Part shown: piece by piece, positions 1 to 5,515 of the stretch
How positions within the stretch are numbered: the stretch's first letter is position 1
Layout of the letters: each line of letters opens with the position of its first letter
Origin: Halarchaeoplasma sp046498385
Lineage (GTDB): Archaea > Thermoplasmatota > Thermoplasmata > Halarchaeoplasmatales > Halarchaeoplasmataceae
DNA: 7,261 bases
Reading direction: 5' to 3'
Assembly: GCA_046498385.1 (NCBI GenBank)
Contig: JAWOAU010000077.1
Span: 1-7,261, forward strand
Notes under the pieces: generated by a model
What the model saw: the letters and a program-made list of their open reading frames with translations, nothing else
Database searches by the model: none
What the model was told of the DNA's origin: nothing
Translations under genes and position numbers: made by a program

Positions 1-75
1 CGAGGCGCAGGCGGGGATTCTTGTCAGGATCGGGGTCGCCCATCTTCGCGGCGACGGTGAGCTCCTTGGCGGGCT
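1..75 (-). pseudogene. yebC: Fragment of a YebC/PmpR-family protein (internal piece only)
   Basis: Read on the minus strand, bases 79 down to 2 give AKPAKELT followed by V and AAKMGDPDPDKNPRLRL. This matches the conserved N-terminal region of YebC/PmpR proteins, where the family has a KLAKEL-like stretch followed by TVAAKMG...NPRLRLA. YebC-family proteins are cytoplasmic; members act as transcriptional regulators or in translation of difficult peptide stretches. Only about 25 residues are present. The reading frame runs off the left edge, and upstream (rightward) the similarity stops near base 70-80, where a different protein begins on the opposite strand. No start codon is present. The sequence is GC-rich, unlike the central genes. 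I read it as a foreign or chimeric fragment, not a working gene of this locus. The family match is from memory of the consensus. Confidence 0.6.
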
Positions 76-163
76 TGGCGATGACACGCTGATCGGCGCT
101 GTCTGGGATCCCGAGGCCGAGGAACCCACCGACCTTGACGGGCGCGATTACCTCAATGGCGGC
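68..163 (+). pseudogene. Fragment of an RTX (hemolysin-type Ca-binding repeat) protein
   Basis: Plus-strand codons from 68 to 163 read GGLGDDTLIGA, then a Glu/Asp/Pro-rich spacer (WDPEAEEPTDLD), then GRDYLNGG, followed by TAG at 164-166. GGLGDDTLI is a perfect RTX nonapeptide (GGxGxDxUx), and GRDYLNGG is the usual opening of the next repeat. RTX repeats bind calcium and occur in large secreted proteins of Gram-negative bacteria. A real RTX protein would continue with GxD repeats after the final GG, but instead the frame stops exactly where the base composition turns AT-rich. The left limit overlaps the YebC-like fragment on the other strand, within bases about 61-79. The fragment has neither its own start nor a C-terminal secretion signal, and I regard it as a chimeric scrap. 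Confidence 0.55.
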
Positions 164-360
164 TAGACTAATCAATTATGCAACACAGCAAATTTTTTAG
201 CATAGTATAAAACGTTCTTTGCCCCTACCTCACGCTCTATGACTACAATATGTTGTTTTTTCAGTCCAGTTTTAATCTTTGCAAGTATTTTTTTCGTTTT
301 CAACATACCTATTAAGATATTTTACCTTAATAACATTTGCGATTATAAAACCAAGTATCA
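164..360. other. AT-rich region downstream of the operon
   Basis: This stretch is markedly richer in A and T than either the genes to its right or the GC-rich fragments to its left. Apart from the 44-aa frame, I see no gene in it. A short inverted repeat (TTAAG...CTTAA, about 312-330) is present but weak and lacks a convincing U tract on the minus strand, so I do not call a terminator. The left edge near 164-172 coincides with the end of the RTX-like frame and is probably a junction between unrelated sequences. Confidence 0.4.
172..306 (-). CDS. Possible 44-aa lysine-rich small ORF of unknown function
   Basis: An ATG at 306-304 opens a minus-strand frame of 44 codons that ends with TGA at 174-172. 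It begins MLKTKKILAKIKTGLKKQ and ends YYAKKFAVLHN. The product is strongly basic, with many Lys residues and few acidic ones. It lies 54 bases downstream of the 349-aa ATPase gene on the same strand, in very AT-rich sequence where chance Lys/Ile codons are common. Only a weak purine stretch (AATAGGT) precedes the start. Its stop lies within a few bases of the apparent junction with the RTX fragment, so it may be the truncated start of a longer gene instead of a complete small one. I recognise no family. Low confidence. Confidence 0.25.
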   Translation of the reverse strand: MLKTKKILAKIKTGLKKQHIVVIEREVGAKNVLYYAKKFAVLHN

Positions 361-1410
361 TTAATAGTTCCATTTCTCCTTTACCAGTGCCCTGAGTTTT
401 TTCTTACTGAATTCTCCCACCTCGAAGGGCTGTTTTCTCATACGATGTGGAAGTGCCAATTCCGCGGCTTGTAGGATATCGTCTACCGTTGTTTTGAATC
501 GGGATTGGTATGCTGCGTTCGTTCTAGATGCCCGGGAGATTATTATATCTCCCCTGTGACCGTCTATACCAAATTCCCTGCATATCCGACATATAAGGTC
601 AAGCATCTCATCGGATAACTCTACAGAGGTAAGCCTTTCTTTTGCCTCATTTATATTCTGTTTCAACTCGGCATCCTTCGACTGGTACTTCCTTATCATA
701 CCCATGGGGTCCTCTAGAAAATCTCGGTTTGTCTTTATCAACTTAAGACGTTCTTCCGAATCATCTATGGTTTCAGTTTCCACCTGCAGTGAGAATCTGT
801 CAAGAAGCTGAGGACGTAAAAAACCCTCTTCTGGGTTCATGCTGGCAACCAGCATAAAGTCGGACATGTAGTCCGTGGATATACCTTCTCGTTCCACGGT
901 AACTGTTTTCATTGCAGCGACGTCTAGGAGAAGATCTACTATGTGATGATCGAGAAGATTAATTTGATCAATATAGAGTATGTTCCTGTTCGCCCTGGCT
1001 AAGAGACCGGGTTCGAAGGACTTGATACCGTCCTGAAGTACCTTCTCCACATCTATGGTTCCAATCAACCTGTCCTCTGTTATGTTGAGGGGAAGGTAGA
1101 TTATATCCATCTTCTTGGTTTGGGCACGCAATTTATCGTTCTTTGCCTTTTCTTTACATTCTATGCATAGTTTTTCAGGTTCATCGGGAGAACAATTAAA
1201 CTGACAACCCTGGACCACACGGATATCCGGAAGTAAATTCTTGAAAGAATTGACGGTTAGTGATTTTCCCGTGCCTTTATCCCCCTTTATCAATACCCCT
1301 CCGATGTCCTTGTTTATCAAATTCAGAACAAGAGCTAGTTTGAGTAAAGGAAGACCAACCACCGCTGAAAAGGGGAATACCTTTTCCGGGATTTGATCTT
1401 CCGTCAACAT
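361..1410 (-). CDS. Soluble Mg-chelatase I-type AAA+ ATPase with Walker B Glu replaced by Gln
   Basis: This 349-aa protein is a ChlI/BchI-type AAA+ ATPase (helix-2-insert clade, related to MoxR), of the kind that works with VWA-domain or other partners to remodel or insert cofactors into proteins. Walker A is GDKGTGKS (43-50). A four-cysteine insert C69-x3-C73-x8-C82-x2-C85 is probably a zinc site. Walker B reads ILYIDQINLLD (144-154), so residue 149 is Gln (codon CAA at 966-964) where the family has the catalytic Glu. Sensor 1 (MNPEEG, N192), the putative arginine finger in LLDR (R205) and sensor 2 (GHRGD, R286) are intact. It therefore looks able to bind ATP but impaired in hydrolysis. There is no TM segment or signal. 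The ATG lies 4 bases after the stop of the 643-aa gene, with GGGAG about 13 bases upstream, so the two genes are probably cotranslated. It is colinear with, and by eye about half identical to, the ATPase domain of its neighbour, suggesting a tandem duplication. Family assignment is firm; the role is inferred. Confidence 0.9.
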   Translation of the reverse strand: MLTEDQIPEKVFPFSAVVGLPLLKLALVLNLINKDIGGVLIKGDKGTGKSLTVNSFKNLLPDIRVVQGCQFNCSPDEPEKLCIECKEKAKNDKLRAQTKKMDIIYLPLNITEDRLIGTIDVEKVLQDGIKSFEPGLLARANRNILYIDQINLLDHHIVDLLLDVAAMKTVTVEREGISTDYMSDFMLVASMNPEEGFLRPQLLDRFSLQVETETIDDSEERLKLIKTNRDFLEDPMGMIRKYQSKDAELKQNINEAKERLTSVELSDEMLDLICRICREFGIDGHRGDIIISRASRTNAAYQSRFKTTVDDILQAAELALPHRMRKQPFEVGEFSKKKLRALVKEKWNY

Positions 1411-1414
1411 GGCA

Positions 1415-3346
1415 TCAGTTCAACTCCCGGTTATCAAACCATTCTTCAAGAATATCATCCGAGAACTCATCGTCGTCCATAGATCTTCTTTTCACTCTAT
1501 GAGGCAGTGACATCTTAGCGGCTATCAGTATATCATCAATCGTGGTTTCCACCCGGCCTTCGAAGGCTGCGTTGGCTCTTGCACCCCGTTCTATGGCAAT
1601 ATCGCCCCGATGACCTGCGATTTTAAAGTCCCTGCATAAATCAGCTATCACCTTTAACATATTGTTGGATGTATTCACACTAGGGATGAGCTCCTTTGCA
1701 CGCTGTATCTTCCGCTTCAATTCCTCCTGTGAACCTGCATATCTAGCCCTGAACTCCTCGGGATTTGCTGTGAAGTCCTGACGGTTCTTTATAATATTCA
1801 TGCGCTCTTCAATATCATCTATTCCTTTCATGTTAACGATGAGGGATATCCTATCTAACAACTGGGGTCTCAATTCACCTTCCTCGGGATTCATACTCCC
1901 TACGATGATAAAGTCGGACTGGTAGGACACGCTTATACCCTCCCTTTCCACCCTCACCTTTTTAGACGAAGCTGCATCTAAAAGAATATCAACAATGTAG
2001 TCGTCAAGGAGATTGATCTCGTCTACGTACAGTATGCCGCGGTGAGCATCCGCAAGCATACCCTGTTCAAAGACACGCTTGCCCTCACCTAATACCATCT
2101 CGATATCAAGACTCCCCAATAGTCTGTCTTCGGTTACATTTAAAGGTAGGTCGATCACCTTCACCGGTCTCTCGTATGATTCAAGGGACCCCTGCTCCAG
2201 CTTGGTATGACACTCGGGACAAAGCGTATTGTGATCATTTGGGTCACAGTTGTACCTGCAGCCTGTTACTTCTATGTTTGGCAGTACCTCGGCAAGGCCT
2301 CTCACTGCCACGGATTTGGCGGTTCCCTTTTCACCCCTTAACAAAACACCTCCTACATCAGGATAAACCGCATTGAGGATCAAAGCACGTTTGCCATCGA
2401 CCTGACCGATGATAGCTTCGAAGGGGAATATCTGTTTTTCCTGTTTACCCTTGGTAGAGGTTATTTCACTCTCCTCTTTCATCTTACGCACGAACTCTTC
2501 TTCCATCTCCCTCCTCATCCTCTCCTCTACCTCCGTTTTGAGGTTTTCTATCCTGTGCTCCTTTTCCATGAGCTCTCTCTTCGTTTCCTCGTAAAGATTT
2601 CGCTGGGCTTCCAGTTCGTCCTGCAATTTTACCACCTCCTCATCCTTGGTACGCAGGAATTCCTCTTCCTCCATTATTTTTTCTTCAACACGACTCTGTA
2701 TTATGTTCTCAATGTTGTCTTCCTTCACCTTGAGGAGTTCTTCTAATTCCATGAGTTCTTCACCTGTCTCTTCCATCGCCTGAGTTACTTGCTCTATTTC
2801 CTCCTCTTTGACCTTCAGCGTCTCCTGCTCTTCATGAACCTGTGTTTGTAGATTTTCAACCTCACGTTCTAAATCTATGAGCTCTTCTTCCTTTGTCTTT
2901 AAAACTTCTTCCTCCTCCGCCACCCTTTCCTGCATCTGGGCTTCCTTTTCCAGGAATATTTGAAGGTTCCCCCTGCCTATTATATCCAGTTCCTCAGGAT
3001 GCTCCATTATACACAGTATGTCGAAGATGATCATGACCATCAGTAGGACGAAGAAAAGTGTCATGGCACCTGTCATTGACCCCATATAGATTCTCAACCC
3101 GATGCCGCTTATCATTATGCTAGTAGGCATCAGGGAAACCATGAGGTTTAACCTCTTATCGAATATGTGCAGCAGTGCATCTGCAGAGACTATAACGGCA
3201 ACCATGAACAGTATGTTGATGCTGAAATCGGCTTGGAAGAAAGGTACCAGGTAAAATACGGTGGTCAAGGTTATATCGGATATGTTGAAAAATAACATGA
3301 TGAACTCCGTTATTACGAATAGAGATAGAAAAACAAAAAATGCCAA
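1415..3346 (-). CDS. Membrane-anchored coiled-coil Mg-chelatase I-type AAA+ ATPase
   Basis: This 643-aa protein has three parts. Residues 1-114 hold about four hydrophobic helices (near 2-22, 41-60, 67-88 and 92-114), with KR at 64-65 favouring cytoplasmic N- and C-termini. Residues about 128-295 are a Glu/Lys-rich coiled coil with a 28-residue repeat. Residues 303-643 are a complete ChlI/BchI-type AAA+ module: Walker A GEKGTAKS (338-345), cysteines C363, C367, C376 and C379 (probable zinc site), Walker B LYVDEINLLD (439-448) with the catalytic Glu443, sensor 1 N486, LLDR R499, and sensor 2 GHRGD (R580). Family members are usually soluble, so membrane tethering through a long stalk is unusual. 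The TTG at 3346 has no ribosome-binding site, while an open frame with a strong GGAGGAGGAG continues upstream to about 3424, so the real protein is probably about 25 residues longer. It lies between two exported proteins and its own catalytically altered paralogue. The domain call is firm; substrate and partners are unknown. Confidence 0.92.
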   Translation of the reverse strand: MAFFVFLSLFVITEFIMLFFNISDITLTTVFYLVPFFQADFSINILFMVAVIVSADALLHIFDKRLNLMVSLMPTSIMISGIGLRIYMGSMTGAMTLFFVLLMVMIIFDILCIMEHPEELDIIGRGNLQIFLEKEAQMQERVAEEEEVLKTKEEELIDLEREVENLQTQVHEEQETLKVKEEEIEQVTQAMEETGEELMELEELLKVKEDNIENIIQSRVEEKIMEEEEFLRTKDEEVVKLQDELEAQRNLYEETKRELMEKEHRIENLKTEVEERMRREMEEEFVRKMKEESEITSTKGKQEKQIFPFEAIIGQVDGKRALILNAVYPDVGGVLLRGEKGTAKSVAVRGLAEVLPNIEVTGCRYNCDPNDHNTLCPECHTKLEQGSLESYERPVKVIDLPLNVTEDRLLGSLDIEMVLGEGKRVFEQGMLADAHRGILYVDEINLLDDYIVDILLDAASSKKVRVEREGISVSYQSDFIIVGSMNPEEGELRPQLLDRISLIVNMKGIDDIEERMNIIKNRQDFTANPEEFRARYAGSQEELKRKIQRAKELIPSVNTSNNMLKVIADLCRDFKIAGHRGDIAIERGARANAAFEGRVETTIDDILIAAKMSLPHRVKRRSMDDDEFSDDILEEWFDNRELN

Positions 3347-3424
3347 TGTAACGGTGCTGAGAAGGTAGTATTTACGAAATATTTCCCAAGGATTCTTCAG
3401 GAGTTCATCGATGTCGACTATCAG
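3347..3424 (-). other. Probable N-terminal extension of the 643-aa ATPase with a non-AUG start
   Basis: In frame with the 643-aa gene and upstream of its TTG, codons 3421-3347 read IVDIDELLKNPWEIFRK followed by YYLLSTVT. This is an amphipathic, charged segment that leads directly into the first hydrophobic helix, as a genuine cytoplasmic N-terminus would. The nearest in-frame stop is at 3451-3449. No ATG, GTG or TTG lies in the extension itself. The candidates are CTG (3424-3422) and ATA (3421-3419), both placed 5-8 bases after GGAGGAGGAG and overlapping the TGA of the preceding gene. The alternative is that translation really starts at TTG 3346 with no visible signal, or that a sequencing error has destroyed an AUG. 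Confidence 0.5.
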
Positions 3425-4083
3425 CCGATCTCCTCCTCCATTTTTTCTCTAACTGCCATGGCTAGAGCGTTCTTGTTCCTCCTGTCATAGATGACTACAG
3501 CCGTAATCAAAGATGCTACCATGGCAGATATAAAAAGGGGTATTATCTGTCCCTGTATAATAGGAGGCGCGATTACCTTGGAAGCTATCGGTCCTTCGTA
3601 AAATGCCTCGGTCTGCTTCATGTCCCGGGCGGTCATCACGATGGTCTCGCCTTCCAAGGGGCGTACAACGAATCGTATTTTGATGGTGGTGTTCTCCAGG
3701 AACCAATCTGGTCCCACATATCGTTCCATGCTGCATTCCTTCCTGACCAGGTAGTCACCATCATGGTCGACGAATGCATCGATCCTGGAGGCGGTGGCCC
3801 TATCCGTTGAATCCCACTGGTAGTAGGAGAAGTTCGACAATAGGTTTTCATTGGGATCGAAGATGTGCACATTCAAACTGTAGATATCTCCTCTGCCGTT
3901 GTAGTCGGATATCAACGCTTCGATATATATATAATCATCCGCTTCCTGTATATCTATGGAAACAAAAGTCGGGGGTACGTTCAGCACACCTATACCGGTA
4001 CCGTCGTTCTGTGCGACAGCGCTAGTGCTTAAAAGCACGAGCGATATGACGCATATCACTATCACTAGTAGGGTTTTTTTCAT
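3421..4083 (-). CDS. Exported single-pass membrane protein, unknown function (220 aa)
   Basis: I recognise no family. An N-terminal signal peptide is clear: MKKTLL, then a hydrophobic core, then a likely cleavage after SAVA (about residue 24). An extracytoplasmic beta-rich domain spans about 26-172 and carries sequons such as NFS (84-86) and NTT (131-133), plus a YYQWDSTD motif (87-94) that resembles YYRWNYTD in the preceding protein. One hydrophobic span at about 175-199 is followed by RRNK and a short cytoplasmic tail ending EKMEEEIG, giving type I topology. The ATG overlaps the TGA of the upstream gene (ATGA, 4083-4080), with AAGGGG about 9 bases upstream, so translation is probably coupled. 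Its stop overlaps the putative start of the membrane ATPase. It may be a surface subunit or sensor whose tail contacts the ATPases; that is inferred from context only. Confidence 0.85.
   Translation of the reverse strand: MKKTLLVIVICVISLVLLSTSAVAQNDGTGIGVLNVPPTFVSIDIQEADDYIYIEALISDYNGRGDIYSLNVHIFDPNENLLSNFSYYQWDSTDRATASRIDAFVDHDGDYLVRKECSMERYVGPDWFLENTTIKIRFVVRPLEGETIVMTARDMKQTEAFYEGPIASKVIAPPIIQGQIIPLFISAMVASLITAVVIYDRRNKNALAMAVREKMEEEIG
3430..3439 (-). promoter_or_regulatory. Strong Shine-Dalgarno GGAGGAGGAG inside the end of the 220-aa gene
   Basis: The minus strand reads GGAGGAGGAG at 3439-3430, encoding the EEE of the MEEEIG tail of the preceding protein. It sits 5 bases from CTG 3424 and 8 from ATA 3421, but more than 80 bases from TTG 3346. 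Its position argues that the downstream ATPase begins at the overlap with the TGA stop and not at 3346. An acidic tail could produce GAG-rich codons by chance. Confidence 0.5.
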
Positions 4084-5432
4084 TTCATTTTCCCCTTATG
4101 TCTTTCCAACCATTCTCTTCGCTTACGCTCCCTCTCGGTTTCCTTCGGCCGTTTTTTTACTATCAAAAATATGATAGCAACGGTGACCGCGATTATGATC
4201 AGTATGAAAATCAGTCCGGCGGTGTTGAAACCGTTCTCTTCCTCTGTGTAGCCCTCAGGTGCAGGGCCCGTGGTCACTTCGGTGACGATTATCTCCTGAT
4301 TATCGTCCCAGGATAGCATGTATCTTAGCTGTCCCACTGTATTGGGTTCGACACCCTTTACCGTATATGTTATGAGCTGCTCGGTGGCGTTGGTCAAGGG
4401 AACCGAAACCGTTTCGCCCCTCTCCCGACCATCATAAATCGTCGATTCCAAGGCGAGTTTGTCAACCGAGGACAACACGGACATCTCGGTCTCACCAGTG
4501 AGGTACATTTCAAGCTCTGTGATGTTTTGGAAGGCAACAGAAGCGGTCTCACGGTACTGGACAATCACATCTCCCACCTCGGCAAGCTTGAATCCCGGCC
4601 TCACTATCTCGATGGTTACGTAAACTGGAAATTCAAATATCTCCATAAGCTGAACCGTCGCAGGGGTGACTGGGAGTATGTAGGGTTCAGCCCTGATTCT
4701 AACGTTGATCCGAACCCTTCTTGGGCCCCATATAGGGGTGGCGAAAGATATATGATGATATCGCTCCTCGCCTATATCGATTATACCGGTGGCGTTGGTG
4801 GTGGAGATGTATTGAGACATTTTATCGTATGTAATATCAAGTTTAACAGGTATGTTACCTGTGTTCATCGTCCGGAAGTACATTCTGTCGTCACTTGAAC
4901 GGAACTCCTCACCACTGAAGGGCGAGGTGGTGAAGTAAAAATCAGGAGAAGAATAGCTGATAGGTGCCATGGGTATTTCCGTGACCACCTGGTATGTCCG
5001 CTCCCAGGAATCGCTTTCCGCTTTCAATGTCCATCCTCCAGGAGTAGACAGAATCGATGTCCCAACGGCGAATTTGATACTGTGCTCATCCGTTGAGCTC
5101 ATGGACTCATCGATGTAATCCCCATAGATGCATTCAAACACTCCATCGGTGTAATTCCACCGGTAGTAGTTGGTCTCGTTCTTCACCTCGGGTATGGTTT
5201 CACCAGGATACATGATAACGCTCACATGGTCCGGTATGGTATCAGCGGATATGTTCACCACGTTAAAAACACCGGAGATCATCCGGGGCTTGCCACCCAC
5301 CAAGGTGGGCGAATAATCCGGGAGACATATGCTCAGTTCAACTGTCTCTTCAGCACCTGCGGACATATCGAATGCTGAAAGGGGTACACACAACATAAGT
5401 ATGATTAGAGCTGCGACAAGGTTTCTGAACAT
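4080..5432 (-). CDS. Exported single-pass membrane surface protein, unknown function (450 aa)
   Basis: First gene of the operon; no family recognised. The N-terminus (MFRNLVAALIILMLCVPLSA) is a signal peptide, with cleavage likely near residues 20-27. The ectodomain (about 28-403) is beta-strand-rich with many sequons, such as NIS (60-62), NET (85-87), NYT (93-95) and NAT (213-215), typical of archaeal cell-surface proteins built of Ig-like or CARDB-like folds. It contains YYRWNYTD (89-96), similar to a motif in the next gene. Only two cysteines remain after the signal (C36, C101). A TM helix at about 405-425 is followed by a strongly basic 25-residue tail (KKRPKETERERKRREW...), so the C-terminus faces the cytoplasm. 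The ATG at 5432 has GGAG 7 bases upstream and a BRE/TATA element about 30 bases further out. The stop overlaps the next ATG. It is probably the main extracellular partner of the membrane ATPase, by context only. Confidence 0.87.
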   Translation of the reverse strand: MFRNLVAALIILMLCVPLSAFDMSAGAEETVELSICLPDYSPTLVGGKPRMISGVFNVVNISADTIPDHVSVIMYPGETIPEVKNETNYYRWNYTDGVFECIYGDYIDESMSSTDEHSIKFAVGTSILSTPGGWTLKAESDSWERTYQVVTEIPMAPISYSSPDFYFTTSPFSGEEFRSSDDRMYFRTMNTGNIPVKLDITYDKMSQYISTTNATGIIDIGEERYHHISFATPIWGPRRVRINVRIRAEPYILPVTPATVQLMEIFEFPVYVTIEIVRPGFKLAEVGDVIVQYRETASVAFQNITELEMYLTGETEMSVLSSVDKLALESTIYDGRERGETVSVPLTNATEQLITYTVKGVEPNTVGQLRYMLSWDDNQEIIVTEVTTGPAPEGYTEEENGFNTAGLIFILIIIAVTVAIIFLIVKKRPKETERERKRREWLERHKGKMK

Positions 5433-5439
5433 GCTTTAT

Positions 5440-5443
5440 CTCC
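5440..5443 (-). promoter_or_regulatory. Ribosome binding site of the 450-aa gene
   Basis: GGAG on the minus strand at 5443-5440, 7 bases before the ATG at 5432. The good spacing supports this start. Confidence 0.55.
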
Positions 5444-5461
5444 GATTGAAATTGACTCATT

Positions 5462-5478
5462 GATATAAAAAATTTCCG
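5462..5478 (-). promoter_or_regulatory. Archaeal BRE/TATA promoter of the four-gene operon
   Basis: Minus-strand CGGAAA (5478-5473) followed by TT and TTTATAT (5469-5463) fits the archaeal pattern of a purine-rich BRE, two bases, and a TTTAWATA-like TATA box. Transcription would start about 25 bases downstream, close to 5440, giving a very short leader before the ATG at 5432. It lies directly downstream of the terminator hairpin, and the T run appears to serve both elements. The match is by eye to the consensus. Confidence 0.55.
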
Positions 5479-5479
5479 T

Positions 5480-5504
5480 GGGGCACCCTTATCGTGAGTG
5501 CCCC
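5480..5504 (-). terminator. Hairpin terminator after the propeller-like gene
   Basis: On the minus strand GGGGCACTC (5504-5496) pairs with GGGTGCCCC (5488-5480): seven Watson-Crick pairs, then one G-U and one more G-C, around a 7-base loop. After ACGGAAA comes a run of six T (5472-5467). It begins 11 bases past the stop of the propeller-like gene and precedes the promoter of the next transcript, which is where a terminator is expected. Confidence 0.6.
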
Positions 5505-5515
5505 TTTAGATACGA

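Noticed and set aside
312..330. Short inverted repeat TTAAG...CTTAA as a terminator of the operon
   Set aside because: Only five A/T-rich pairs with a long loop and no clear U tract on the minus strand. Expected by chance in such AT-rich sequence.
2176..2746. Plus-strand open frames of about 60 aa opposite the membrane ATPase
   Set aside because: They are antisense to conserved ATPase and coiled-coil codons. Their Leu/Ser/Phe-rich composition is what the complement of Glu/Lys-rich coiled-coil codons gives.
2500..2940. Low-complexity purine/pyrimidine bias as a possible DNA repeat or regulatory element
   Set aside because: The bias is explained by Glu and Lys codons of the coiled coil. The periodicity is at the protein level with divergent codons.
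4527..4898. A 123-aa plus-strand open frame opposite the 450-aa surface protein
   Set aside because: It has no ribosome-binding site and no recognisable motif, and it is fully contained in a gene with a clear signal peptide, sequons and TM helix.
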